From BOG-1155 sp050012495 (lineage in GTDB: Bacteria > Desulfobacterota > Syntrophorhabdia > Syntrophorhabdales > WCHB1-27): a stretch of 64,000 nucleotides of DNA. The notes under the pieces are model-generated. The model saw only the letters and a program-made list of their open reading frames with translations, made no database searches and was not told where the DNA came from. The position numbers and the translations under genes are program-made. The stretch spans positions 1 through 64,000 of the forward strand of contig JBEKHB010000012.1 of the NCBI GenBank assembly GCA_050012495.1. The letters are read 5' to 3'. Positions within the stretch are counted from its first letter, which is position 1; each line of letters starts with the position of its first letter. Positions 34,316 through 43,477 of the stretch are shown piece after piece.

Positions 34316-35974
34316 ATGAGGTCAGATGGATTTCGGCCTTATCAGAAAGAACTCGCAAAAATATATAATTCTAAGAGATGGTGGTTGGGTTTGACCTTTG
34401 GTGATATCCTGGACCGTGCTGCAGACTGCTATCCCGAGAAGATAGGCATAGTGACGGAAGAGGTCAGGTTATCATACGCCGACTTTAGGAACGAAGTGAA
34501 CAGGGTAGCTATCGCCTTTAGCAAGCTGGGTTTGGGGAAGGGCGACCGTGTAATCATTCAATTGCCTAATTGGATTGAATTTTTATTGGTATTTTTCGGA
34601 CTGCAGAAGATAGGCGCCATCGGGGTTTTCGCCTTGCCGAGGCATTCCCAGGCAGAAATCGAATATCTTGCCGAGCTGACCCAAGCGAAGGCCTGGGTGG
34701 TTCCGATAAGTTACAGAAAAACGGACTTTAGACCCCTGATCAGGTCTGTGCAATCGAAAAGGTTCAATCTGGAATATATAATTACGCCCAGAGACACGAT
34801 CGAGGGAACGATTCTATTTGATGAGATGAAGGATTCAGCGAGTCTGCCCCCCGATCCTCAGGGATATCTGGAATCGTTGAGACCGGATCCTATGGACATG
34901 GCCAATATTCTGCTGACCGGTGGAACTACGGGATTGCCCAAAGGGGTACCGAGGGATCACAACAGTCACATTCTTAATGGGCATGGATGGGTTTGGTGCT
35001 GGGAGTTGGGCAACCAGGATACGGGGCTGATTGCTATGCCGTTGGGTCATAACGCACCTCATATTACGGTTGTCTATCCGATGATGCTTACCGGTGGGAA
35101 AATAGTGGTGGTTACCGGAACGGGTCCAAAAGAGATTCTGGAGACCGTGGAAAAAGAGCGGATTACATATATTACCCCCGTCCCTGCGCAGATGGAAGCG
35201 ATACTGAGTTTTCCTGATTTCTCGAAGTACGATTTGAGTTCTTTGAGATTGATTACATTAGGCGGGGCCCACTCTTCACCCGAATTGATCAAACGATTGA
35301 ACGACAAATTCGGTGCCATTCAACTGGCCAATGTCTTCGGTATGGCAGAAGGGCCATGCACAAGTACCAGGAAGTATGATTCCGGAGAACTCGTCGGTCG
35401 CACAGTCGGACTGCCCGCGTGCCCTTATGACGACTTTAAGGTTGTGGATGACCGGGAAGAAGAGGTCCAGGTAGGGGTTGAAGGGGAACTCGTTGCCAAG
35501 GGACCCGGGGTTTTCACCGGGTATTACAAAACGAAGAATAAGGATTTATCCGAGACCTTCACAAGGAACGGATATCTGAAGACCGGTGACTTAGCTAAAA
35601 AGGTTAATGAGCAGGGACACATTCAAATCACCGGCAGAAAAAAGGACGTCATCATTCGGGGGGGAGAGAACATTAGCTCGGTTCAGGTGGAGGAGTGGGT
35701 TGCTGGTCATCCTCACGTGGAAACTGTTGCTGTTGTTGGAATGCCGGACCCGATCCTTGGAGAGCGGATTTGCGCTTACATTAAGCTGAAGAAGGGGGGA
35801 TCCCTTCAGATAGGTGAGTTGACAGCTTTTCTTAAGGGGAAAGGTGCATCCGTTTTTCTTCTCCCGGAGAGGATAGAGATTATCGACGAGCTGCCTCTCA
35901 CCAACATCGGTAAGGTAGACAAAAAAGCCCTGCGAGTGGACATCGCTGCAAAGTTAAAAGCGGAAACCTCATAA
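34316..35974 (+). CDS. AMP-forming acyl/aryl-CoA ligase
   Basis: 552 residues of the ANL superfamily. The P-loop is LTGGTTGLPKGVPRDHN, the A5 motif is VFGMAEGPCTS, the hinge and A8 region read GYLKTGDLAKK and GRKKDVIIRGGENIS, and the catalytic lysine is in LPLTNIGKVDKKALR. The overall style resembles 2,3-dihydroxybenzoate-AMP-ligase-like enzymes. It would activate a carboxylic acid to the CoA ester with ATP. GGAGGGAG lies before the ATG. It lies between the flavin reductase and the PEP-synthase-like gene in operon B. Confidence 0.88.
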   Translation: MRSDGFRPYQKELAKIYNSKRWWLGLTFGDILDRAADCYPEKIGIVTEEVRLSYADFRNEVNRVAIAFSKLGLGKGDRVIIQLPNWIEFLLVFFGLQKIGAIGVFALPRHSQAEIEYLAELTQAKAWVVPISYRKTDFRPLIRSVQSKRFNLEYIITPRDTIEGTILFDEMKDSASLPPDPQGYLESLRPDPMDMANILLTGGTTGLPKGVPRDHNSHILNGHGWVWCWELGNQDTGLIAMPLGHNAPHITVVYPMMLTGGKIVVVTGTGPKEILETVEKERITYITPVPAQMEAILSFPDFSKYDLSSLRLITLGGAHSSPELIKRLNDKFGAIQLANVFGMAEGPCTSTRKYDSGELVGRTVGLPACPYDDFKVVDDREEEVQVGVEGELVAKGPGVFTGYYKTKNKDLSETFTRNGYLKTGDLAKKVNEQGHIQITGRKKDVIIRGGENISSVQVEEWVAGHPHVETVAVVGMPDPILGERICAYIKLKKGGSLQIGELTAFLKGKGASVFLLPERIEIIDELPLTNIGKVDKKALRVDIAAKLKAETS

Positions 35975-36098
35975 TGCAAGAGTTAAGCTCGAGTTTAAGG
36001 TCAAGATGGAGAGCAGAACTTTACCGAATACTGTGACGGGAAAATTCTCTGAATGAGAGGTTTAGTATCTAAATATAGAAAATAACAAGGGGGGTAGC

Positions 36099-37784
36099 AT
36101 GGAAAGCGTAAAATTGTGGGATATCGCGCCTGGATACGATCTGATTGAAGAAGTTGATGTGCCTGAGATGCATTCTTGGTTCTTGGACGTGACACACTCT
36201 ATACCGCCTCAGACCCCGCTGTTCGCGTGGTTCTGGACGAGGTACTGCAGTCATGGGCTACAGTATGCTTCCGATTACTTCAGCTTCCCGACATGTAAGG
36301 GCTCGGAGATGAGGAACAAAAACGGTTATTCTTATAACGCCTTCCACATCGTCAGAGATGAAGAAGAGGTTAAAAGGAGGGAGGTAAAATTCAGGGAAGC
36401 GATGATCCCATGGATTCAGAACTTCGATGGGCTGTGGGACGGCTACAAAAGGAAATTACTGGACCTGTATGAGAAACTGAAAGCGCTGGATGTTGATAAG
36501 GCGTCCAATGCCGAATTATACCAGCATAGCTGCGACCTCATTGATGCTTACAGAACAGTGTTTGAAATCCACTTCCTGGGAATGCAAAGCTCTTTCAATG
36601 GATGGGTGATGTTTGAGAATTTATGCAAAGAGCGTTTTGGGATAACCGACCAGGACCCACATTTTCAAAACCTCTTCGTAGGCTTCGACAGCAAGGTGTA
36701 TCAGGTTGACAAGCAACTATCCGAACTTGGCCAGGTTGCTGCTGAGATGGGTTTGGCAAATGTTTTCAAGGAGAATGAAGCCAAGGCTATCATACCGAAG
36801 CTTGAGCAAATGACAAAGGGGCAGGAATGGCTTAAGAAGTTTAACGAGTTCTTGCGGGTAGAAGGTTGGAGAATGGTTCGGATGATTGACATAACGGAGC
36901 CCTACTGGCTGGAGGATCCCAGCATCCCTATAAATATCGTGAAGCAATTTATGGACGCCGGCTACCACCTGGAGAAAATTAGAAAGGAGTTGGTGAGAAA
37001 AAGAGAGGAAGCAGTGGGAGCAATCCTCGAAAAGGTACGTCCTGATGAAAAGGAAAGGGTCAGGCTGCTGATAAGGCTGGGCCAGAAAGCCGGCATTTAT
37101 AGCGAGGAACATGATCTTTATTGCGAATTGTATCTTCACGCCTTACTTCGTCGCGGGTATCTGGCAATAGGAAGAAGACTCGCCCAGAATGGGAGCATCG
37201 ATCAGGAGAAAGACGTCCTCTTTCTGAATCCCGACGAAATTGGCAGAGCTCTGGTCGTCCCGGAACATCATGACTTGCGGTTCATCACAAAAAGACGCCG
37301 TGCCGAATGGGAAGAAGCGAAAACGATGACCCCACCCCCGATTTATACCGACCGGGGGAGCTTTGAAGAAGCAGTTGGCATGGATTTAATGCCAACAAGG
37401 GACGCTATACTGATAAAACTCATCATAGGTGAACTGCCAACGGTCAAGCCGGAACTGAAGGCTGATCTTTATGGACTATGCGCTTCACAAGGTATTGCTG
37501 AGGGGCCGGCCAGGGTTGTAATGGATTATGGGCAATTGGGTGCAGTCGAGACAGGTGACATTCTGGTCTGCCCCACCACAAACCCCGCCTGGATTCCGGT
37601 TTTCAGCAAGATCAAGGGCATTATTACTGACGGAGGGGGGGTGCTTTCCCACGCAGCTATTGTTGCTCGCGAATATGGACTGCCTGCCGTGGTAAATACT
37701 CGCGAGGCCACGATGCTAATCAAAACGGGTCAAAAAATTAAGGTCGACGGGAACTCAGGAGCAGTGTTCATCTTACACGAATAG
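36099..37784 (+). CDS. PEP-synthase-like protein, swivelling-His subunit (PpsA-like)
   Basis: 561 residues. The C-terminal 100 residues are the phosphohistidine mobile domain of PEP-utilising enzymes: SQGIAEGPARVVMDYG, then GDILVCPTTNPAWIPVFSKI, then GGGVLSHAAIVAREYGLPAV, with His518 as the predicted phosphorylated residue. The N-terminal 450 residues are a helical domain of the kind found in phenylphosphate synthase and rifampicin phosphotransferase. There is no ATP-grasp domain in this protein. That domain is encoded separately at 40475. The pair would use ATP to phosphorylate a phenol, enol or alcohol through a His intermediate. The substrate is unknown. Confidence 0.8.
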   Translation: MESVKLWDIAPGYDLIEEVDVPEMHSWFLDVTHSIPPQTPLFAWFWTRYCSHGLQYASDYFSFPTCKGSEMRNKNGYSYNAFHIVRDEEEVKRREVKFREAMIPWIQNFDGLWDGYKRKLLDLYEKLKALDVDKASNAELYQHSCDLIDAYRTVFEIHFLGMQSSFNGWVMFENLCKERFGITDQDPHFQNLFVGFDSKVYQVDKQLSELGQVAAEMGLANVFKENEAKAIIPKLEQMTKGQEWLKKFNEFLRVEGWRMVRMIDITEPYWLEDPSIPINIVKQFMDAGYHLEKIRKELVRKREEAVGAILEKVRPDEKERVRLLIRLGQKAGIYSEEHDLYCELYLHALLRRGYLAIGRRLAQNGSIDQEKDVLFLNPDEIGRALVVPEHHDLRFITKRRRAEWEEAKTMTPPPIYTDRGSFEEAVGMDLMPTRDAILIKLIIGELPTVKPELKADLYGLCASQGIAEGPARVVMDYGQLGAVETGDILVCPTTNPAWIPVFSKIKGIITDGGGVLSHAAIVAREYGLPAVVNTREATMLIKTGQKIKVDGNSGAVFILHE

Positions 37785-37810
37785 GACCAACATTAGCGGA
37801 GGAAAACGCG

Positions 37811-39052
37811 ATGGGCAGGAAGGCCGTGGTTCTCATTGGAACGCTCGATAGCAAAGTGGAAGTGATCAGTTTTATGAAGGAACAGATTGAGCAGAGAGGC
37901 TGCGAGGCCGTCTTATTGGATGTCAGTCCGTTACTGTATCCTTCAAGGCCAAGACCTGAACCCGTAATGAACGCGGATATTGCCCCTGAAGAGATTTGCC
38001 GGATTATGGGAGAGAATGTTGAAGAGATCAGGTCAACGAAAGACCGGGATCGCGTGAGTAAGGTCATGGGAGAGGGGGCATTACAGAAACTAACCCAACT
38101 GTATTCTTCCGGAAGACTGAACGGTGCTGTATCGATAGGCGGGTTAACAACTTCCCTCTTTGCCGCCAATCTCTTGAAAAAACTGCCCTTCGGTGTGTCA
38201 AAATTGGTTGTCTGTTCGGGGGTACGCTCGGACATAATGAGGTGGTTTGGTGTCGCCGATATCGCCATCATGCAAGTTCTTGTCGACATGGAAAGACCCA
38301 ACGAATTAGTGAAAAATGCGCTTGTTCGAGCAGCCGGCGCCATATGCGGCATGGTGGAGAAGGCTACGGTTCCTTTTGCGCCACCAACTGAGAAGAGCAT
38401 TGCCCTCACGGAATATGGTTTCTGTGATAACTGCGCTGTCCTTGTAAGCAAGCGCTTACAGGACAGGGGCTTCAGTGTGTACCCCTTTCATTCCATGGGA
38501 GTCGGTGACGCAGCGATGGAGAATCTGATAGCCCAAGGTCACTTCAGCGGCGTAATAGACATCGTGACGGGCGGACTCATAGAGGAGATTTTTGAGGGCA
38601 CCAGGGCAGCCGGTCTGAAAAGGCTCGAGGCAGCGGGGGAAAGAGGTTTGCCCCAGGTTCTTGCTCCCTCGGGTATCAATCTCACTAACGCCGGACCGGA
38701 TAGAAAACACCGTGAGAGATTCAGTTCTCGTGAGAGGAAAGTAAAATTAGACGAGTACCGGATAATCACCAGGTACAACGCAGAGGAATTGACCGCGGCA
38801 GCTAAAGTGTACGCTGACAAGTTAAATAAAGCCAGGGGCCCTGTAACATTTTTAATTCCTCTTCGTGGGTGGTCCTCGGCCGATAGAGAAGGGTCTCCAC
38901 TTTATGCCCCGGAGGAAGACCGGGTATTTATTGAAGAGCTGAAGAAGGAAGTCAAACCAGAAATTGAGATCCGGGAGCTGAACTGTAATCTCGACGATAC
39001 GGAATTCGCTGAAGCTCTTGTGGAAAGCTTTATCCAGATACAGGGGACATAA
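37811..39052 (+). CDS. Tm-1-like/UPF0261 ATP-binding protein
   Basis: 413 residues, the usual length for UPF0261 proteins, whose plant relative Tm-1 binds ATP. Typical blocks are VVLIGTLDSKVEVISFMKEQ, then NGAVSIGGLTTSLFAANLLK, then HSMGVGDAAMENLIAQGHFS, and the C-terminal PVTFLIPLRGWSSADREGSP. GGAGG lies seven bases before the ATG. Family members occur beside catabolic genes, but the reaction is not established. It sits between the two halves of the split phosphotransferase, so an accessory role in substrate activation is plausible. Confidence 0.8.
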   Translation: MGRKAVVLIGTLDSKVEVISFMKEQIEQRGCEAVLLDVSPLLYPSRPRPEPVMNADIAPEEICRIMGENVEEIRSTKDRDRVSKVMGEGALQKLTQLYSSGRLNGAVSIGGLTTSLFAANLLKKLPFGVSKLVVCSGVRSDIMRWFGVADIAIMQVLVDMERPNELVKNALVRAAGAICGMVEKATVPFAPPTEKSIALTEYGFCDNCAVLVSKRLQDRGFSVYPFHSMGVGDAAMENLIAQGHFSGVIDIVTGGLIEEIFEGTRAAGLKRLEAAGERGLPQVLAPSGINLTNAGPDRKHRERFSSRERKVKLDEYRIITRYNAEELTAAAKVYADKLNKARGPVTFLIPLRGWSSADREGSPLYAPEEDRVFIEELKKEVKPEIEIRELNCNLDDTEFAEALVESFIQIQGT

Positions 39053-39053
39053 G

Positions 39054-39251
39054 GCTTTTAGCACTGAGGTTGACGCCGTGGTCTTCGCGGGCACAATCCC
39101 CCTGGAACTGTGTGCACGTGATGTCACGGCGGAATATGGCGACAAGGAGGTGATCAAAGTAGATAGAAGGAATACCGACGAATTTAAGCTGTGGGTTTAC
39201 GGCAATGAGCTGCTATCCGGCAGCGATGAAACGGACCAAGGAGGATGCGAT
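39054..39251 (+). pseudogene. Possible Asp/Glu racemase C-terminal relic
   Basis: In the frame that leads into the amidohydrolase gene, the 66 codons before its start read STEVDAVVFAGTIPLELCAR and later KEVIKVDRRNTDEFKL. AVVFAGT-x-IPL resembles the C-terminal glycine-rich turn of aspartate/glutamate/hydantoin racemases. There is no start codon with a ribosome-binding site, so I read it as a remnant. The alternative is simple read-through sequence. Confidence 0.3.
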
Positions 39252-40253
39252 ATGTTGAAGATCGACGCTTTTACCCATATTATACCAATTAAGTACAATA
39301 AGCTTCTCTATAAAATAGCGGGAGGCGATTTTTTCGCAAAAGCTGTTAATGAATCCATACCGACTCTCACGGACCTGGATGCCAGATTTCGGATAATGGA
39401 CAAGTACGATGTGATGCACGTAATCACCCTGGCCTTCCCAACCCCGGAGCAGGTTGCGGACCCGAAGGGTGCGGTGGAATTGGCAAAAGCAGCCAACGAT
39501 GAGATGGCGGAACTGGTCTTCAGATACCCGGAGAGATTCCCGGCAGCCATAGCCACTCTGCCCATGAATGATATGGACGCAGCTTTGAAAGAGACCGACA
39601 GGGCGATAAAGGAGTTAAGATTCAGGGGCGTGCAAATATGTACGAGCATTAACGGCAAGGCTTTGGATTCACCTGAATTTTGGCCTCTTTATGAAAAAAT
39701 GTGTGAATACAATCTACCCATATTGCTTCATCCATACAGAGATCCATCCCAGGCGGATTATCCGGTAACGGAGAAGAGGTCAAAGTACAGACTGTCAGGA
39801 CTGATCGGTTGGCCGTATGAGACCACAGCGGCTATGATTCGCCTGGTCTTCAGCGGTGTATTTGACAGGCATCCCAGCTTAAAGATTCAGGTACATCATT
39901 GTGGTGGTTATATCCCGGCTGTTATTAACCGGGTAGTAGGAGAATATCAATTCCGTGAGAGGCAGCGAAGATCAGAAGGTGATATGCCGTTTACTAAACC
40001 TCTCATCGACTATTTCAAGATGTTCTACTACGATACTGCGGTCTATGGGCACACCCCTTATCTGATGTGCTGCTACGAGCTTTGCGGGGCGGACCATATG
40101 GTATTTGCGACGGATCTGCCTTATGATAGCCAGTTTGGTGCGAGGTATACCAGGGAAACAATAGCGTCGATAGAGCGGATGAACATCAGTGATTTGGAGA
40201 AGAAGAAGATATTTGAAGACAATGTGAGAAAGCTCATGCGCTTACCCGTGTGA
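39252..40253 (+). CDS. Amidohydrolase-2 (ACMSD-like) family protein
   Basis: 333 residues from ATG 39252, seven bases after AAGGAGG; the longer open frame upstream has no such site. It is an amidohydrolase_2 TIM barrel with an N-terminal DAFTHIIP in which only one His of HxH is kept. It also has RFRGVQICTSINGKALDS, LPILLHPYRDP, LKIQVHHCGGYIP and a full MVFATDLPYD, so the catalytic Asp is present. Relatives are decarboxylases, hydratases or hydrolases of (often aromatic) acids. Together with the paralog at 22861 this gives two such proteins in the island. Confidence 0.8.
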   Translation: MLKIDAFTHIIPIKYNKLLYKIAGGDFFAKAVNESIPTLTDLDARFRIMDKYDVMHVITLAFPTPEQVADPKGAVELAKAANDEMAELVFRYPERFPAAIATLPMNDMDAALKETDRAIKELRFRGVQICTSINGKALDSPEFWPLYEKMCEYNLPILLHPYRDPSQADYPVTEKRSKYRLSGLIGWPYETTAAMIRLVFSGVFDRHPSLKIQVHHCGGYIPAVINRVVGEYQFRERQRRSEGDMPFTKPLIDYFKMFYYDTAVYGHTPYLMCCYELCGADHMVFATDLPYDSQFGARYTRETIASIERMNISDLEKKKIFEDNVRKLMRLPV

Positions 40254-40265
40254 TGCTGCCAAGGG

Positions 40266-40328
40266 CTGTACGGCTTCTCCACGACTGTCAATACCCTGTT
40301 TGCCGTCTGAATCGGAGAAGCCGTACAG
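40266..40328. repeat. Long inverted repeat with 15-bp perfect arms
   Basis: CTGTACGGCTTCTCC (40266-40280) and its exact complement GGAGAAGCCGTACAG (40314-40328) enclose a 33-base loop. It begins 12 bases after the amidohydrolase stop and lies inside operon B. There is no T-run. It could stabilise mRNA ends, weaken read-through into the ATP-grasp subunit gene, or be a small mobile remnant. Confidence 0.7.
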
Positions 40329-40474
40329 GCTCTTGCTTTGCGGGTAAGGAACAGGGGCGCCTCTCTGTGATACCCGCTGGTTCTCTACTACCAAAAATAG
40401 ACCGTGGCAACGACGAAGTCAATAAAGCTTAATGAATATAGGCGGAAGGGCCTTACGTTAACCAGGAGAGTGCG

Positions 40475-41518
40475 ATGAAAGTAAAGGAAATCTACTGGCT
40501 CGACGAGTTGTCGAGAGAGCACAACGATATTGTGGGCAAGAAGTGCGCCAACCTGGGAGAGCTGATAAGGCAGGGGCTTCGGGTGCCCTACGGCTTCGCG
40601 CTCTCCGTTAAGGCCTACGAGCACTTCATGGAGTCTACCGGATTGAAGGAAAAAGTGCGTCAAATTGTTGAAGACGCGGTGGACACGGGCCTTGACGTGG
40701 ACCACGATGTGGGAAAAATGATGGAGACGAGCGCTGAAATAAGGGGGGCAATTGAGGGGTGCCCGATGCCCCCGGACCTTGCAGCCGAGATAGGTCGTTA
40801 TTATTCGGGGCTGCAGGAAAAACTGGCGATCGGGCACGTGGCGTGTGCAGTGAGGTCAAGCGGGGCTGTAAGTATGCCGGGCCAGATGGAGACCTATCTG
40901 AACGTCGCAGGTGAGAAAGCCATCATCGAACACGTGAAAAAAGTGTGGGGCAGCGCCTTTACTACAAGGGCCATCGCTTTCAGAATCCAGCAGAATATGC
41001 CCGTTTTCTGGGCGCCGATCGGCGTGGCGGTAATCATGATGATTGAGGCTAGGTCTGCGGGCGTCATATTGACCGTTCTGCCGAACATCGGCGACACAGA
41101 CCGGGCCATTGTAGAGGGCAACTTCGGTCTCGGAGAGAGCGTCGTCAGCGGAGAATTTACACCTGATTCCTTCGTCGTCCACAAGCACGAGATGATCATT
41201 GAATCGAAAACGGTTGCCGAAAAGAGAAAGATGGTCGTCTATGATACCTGTGGCACACGCCTTTGCGACGTGTCGGAGGATCTTAAAGACCAACCCTGCC
41301 TCAACAACGATGAAATCCTTGAGATCGTGAGGGTCGCTAAGGATGTTGAGAAGTATTTTGCCGCTCCTCAAGACATGGAGTGGGTGGTCGACAGCCGGTT
41401 CGCCTTTCCGGAGAGCATTTTCTGGGTCCAGGCCAGGGGCGCAAAATATGCGAAAAAAGAGGCACATAGAAACGAAGAATGTGTGATGGATATGATGCTG
41501 CAACTATTCCGAAAGTAA
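40475..41518 (+). CDS. PEP-synthase-like ATP-grasp subunit (PpsB-like)
   Basis: 347 residues that match only the N-terminal nucleotide-binding domain of PEP synthase/PPDK: DIVGKKCANLGELIRQGLRV, then AVRSSGAVSMPGQMETYLNV, where the ARG/S loop binds ATP. These are followed by EGNFGLGESVVSGEFTPDSF and the terminal DMEWVVDSRFAFPESIFWVQ. It has no mobile His domain, so it needs the protein at 36099. The same division of labour is known for phenylphosphate synthase subunits PpsB and PpsA. GGAGAG precedes the ATG. It is the last gene of operon B, ahead of a strong terminator hairpin. Confidence 0.82.
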   Translation: MKVKEIYWLDELSREHNDIVGKKCANLGELIRQGLRVPYGFALSVKAYEHFMESTGLKEKVRQIVEDAVDTGLDVDHDVGKMMETSAEIRGAIEGCPMPPDLAAEIGRYYSGLQEKLAIGHVACAVRSSGAVSMPGQMETYLNVAGEKAIIEHVKKVWGSAFTTRAIAFRIQQNMPVFWAPIGVAVIMMIEARSAGVILTVLPNIGDTDRAIVEGNFGLGESVVSGEFTPDSFVVHKHEMIIESKTVAEKRKMVVYDTCGTRLCDVSEDLKDQPCLNNDEILEIVRVAKDVEKYFAAPQDMEWVVDSRFAFPESIFWVQARGAKYAKKEAHRNEECVMDMMLQLFRK

Positions 41519-41602
41519 GGGACCTCTCACCACTGCAGGAAGCGAAAGGTCCGTAAGATCGCCAACAGGCGCGCGTCTCCACGATGTCTTTCCCAACATC
41601 GT

Positions 41603-41627
41603 GAAGGGGGCGGTTCTCGCCCCCTTC
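41603..41627. terminator. Bidirectional terminator hairpin
   Basis: GAAGGGGGCG and CGCCCCCTTC form a perfect ten-base stem around GTTCT between the convergent operon B and the ligase gene. The run of T is short (GTCGGTTTCCTT), so termination is likely but not certain. Confidence 0.7.
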
Positions 41628-41756
41628 GTCGGTTTCCTTCCATACCGGATCAATGTCTCGATGTTCTGAATGGCTGATACAAGGTACTCCTGGATAGCCA
41701 ACTGAAAAATCCTTTACCTCCATGGGTTCCCCTGACAACGACCCCAAAAGGTGATG

Positions 41757-43325
41757 TCACCCACCCATCTTTCTTCTCCTTTCCCTTTCTTTGAGCTCCT
41801 TTCGCTTAATCTTCCCGTCCACTGTTTTAGGGAGTTCATCGATAAACGCAATATCTCTCGGATATTCATGCTTGCTCAGCTTGGTCTTAACAAATTCCTG
41901 GATCTCCTTTGCCAGCTTCTCGGAAGGCTCATAACCCGGGTTCAGCTTGATGAATGCCTTAACAATATCGCCCCGATCCTTGTCCGGACTGGCCACTACA
42001 CCGGATTCCTCGACGGCGGGGTGTTTCCTGAGAGCCTCTTCCACCTCCACAGGTCCAATGGTATATCCAGCGGATATAATGACATCATCTATTCTGGAAA
42101 CATACCAGTAATAGTGGTCCTCGTCCATATAACCACTATCCCCGAGCTTGTCCCAGTGTTGACCATTATCCCTGCTAATGGCCATCTGTCCCACAACCCC
42201 CGGAGGAACCGGATTCTCGTCTTCATCAAGGACAGCGACCTTGATGCCTCCTATCATCGCCTTGCCGAGGCTCCCGGGTTTTACCACCCAGTTGTCAAAG
42301 CCAAGGAAGTCCATGGCGATGGGTCCCACCTCTGTTGTCCCGTACTGAGTGCCCGGGGAGAAGCCCCAAGTATCCTTAATCAGGTTGATAAGCCCCTTCG
42401 TCATGGGCTCACCCGTGTAGGAGGCAGACTGTAGCTTTATCTTGAACCGGTCCGCCTTCCCTGATTCCAGCATCAATCGGTAGTGGGAGGAGATGGCAGC
42501 CATACGGGTGACCCCCCATTCCTCGAGGGCCTCCAAAGCTACCTCTGGATCAAACTTACCCGAGAAGGTGCCAAGGGCTTTCCCTATGCTCAAGGGCCCA
42601 ATGGTTCCGTACCATATCCCGTGTCCCCATCCAGGCGAGGAAGGGCAGAAGTAAGTGTCAGGGTCGTAAACACCGTTCCCGAGCTTCATGACGACGGCTG
42701 AGACTGTGATGGCTCCGTGACGATACATCATCGCCTTCGGGGCCCCTGTCGTTCCGCTGGAGAACTGCATCATGCAGGGGGTGTTCACGTCAGTGTTCCA
42801 GTTGTAATAATCGTCTTCCTTCTTCAGTTTCTCCATCAGATCATCCGCTACGATAACCTTTAGGCCCAGCCGTACGGCCAGCTCTTCATCGATGAGGCTC
42901 ATCATGTCTTGAGTGGTGACGATGGCACTGGCCTTCGACTTTTCCAATCTGAAATTAACCGCCTCGCGGCCAAACAGAGGAAAGCAGGAAACTGCCACCG
43001 CCCCTCTCTTAAATATCCCAAACATGCTCGTATAAAACTCGATAGAAGGAAACAGCAGGATCGCCACACTCTCTCCACGCTCCACCCTTACTCTCTCAAG
43101 ATGATGAGCAAACTGGGATGTGACCCGGGAGAAGTCACCAAAGGAGTACATCTTGGTGGTGCGATCAGCAAATTTGATACGGATCGCTGTCTCGTCTTTT
43201 GGATGGCGGTCGACGCATTCGTGGGTGATGTTGAAGTTTGCTCCTCTTCCATCAAAAAGAGACCATCTCTCACCCCATTTGAATTTTGCCAAGGCTTCCT
43301 CATAACTCTTATAATCCAAAGCCAA
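41757..43325 (-). CDS. AMP-forming acyl-CoA synthetase
   Basis: 522 residues of the ANL superfamily. Motifs include FSSGTTGAPKAMMYRHG (P-loop), QYGTTEVGPIAMDF, DEDHYYWYVSRIDDVIISAG and the catalytic lysine in LPKTVDGKIKRKEL. The shape resembles the benzoate-CoA-ligase and medium-chain acyl-CoA-synthetase branch. It has its own promoter (C) carrying the island operator, so it is probably induced with operons A and B. It is the second ANL ligase in the island (the other is at 34316), which suggests activation of two different acids or of substrate and intermediate. Confidence 0.88.
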   Translation of the reverse strand: MALDYKSYEEALAKFKWGERWSLFDGRGANFNITHECVDRHPKDETAIRIKFADRTTKMYSFGDFSRVTSQFAHHLERVRVERGESVAILLFPSIEFYTSMFGIFKRGAVAVSCFPLFGREAVNFRLEKSKASAIVTTQDMMSLIDEELAVRLGLKVIVADDLMEKLKKEDDYYNWNTDVNTPCMMQFSSGTTGAPKAMMYRHGAITVSAVVMKLGNGVYDPDTYFCPSSPGWGHGIWYGTIGPLSIGKALGTFSGKFDPEVALEALEEWGVTRMAAISSHYRLMLESGKADRFKIKLQSASYTGEPMTKGLINLIKDTWGFSPGTQYGTTEVGPIAMDFLGFDNWVVKPGSLGKAMIGGIKVAVLDEDENPVPPGVVGQMAISRDNGQHWDKLGDSGYMDEDHYYWYVSRIDDVIISAGYTIGPVEVEEALRKHPAVEESGVVASPDKDRGDIVKAFIKLNPGYEPSEKLAKEIQEFVKTKLSKHEYPRDIAFIDELPKTVDGKIKRKELKERERRRKMGG

Positions 43326-43421
43326 CTTTCACCTCCAGGGCTGCGATATTGAATCCGGCATTTTCCGTTTTCTCCAATTGATAACCTTTCAAAATAGTTC
43401 TGAAGCAACGAGTGGGGCACG

Positions 43422-43477
43422 CTTAACGAACGTTTGTTTTGTTTATCATTTTATAGGAAATCTATTTATTCTGTCAA
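43422..43477 (-). promoter_or_regulatory. Promoter C with TetR-type operator
   Basis: On the minus strand TTGACA (43477-43472), a 16-base spacer and TATAAA (43455-43450) are followed by AACAAACGTTCGTTAAG (43438-43422). The operator core AAACGTTCGTTA aligns with those of promoters A and B and sits at the same distance after the -10 box. Confidence 0.65.

Noticed and set aside
39018..39251. Longer N-terminus for the amidohydrolase at 39252
   Set aside because: The family start DAFTHIIP lies right after ATG 39252, which has AAGGAGG upstream; the preceding codons resemble a different family.
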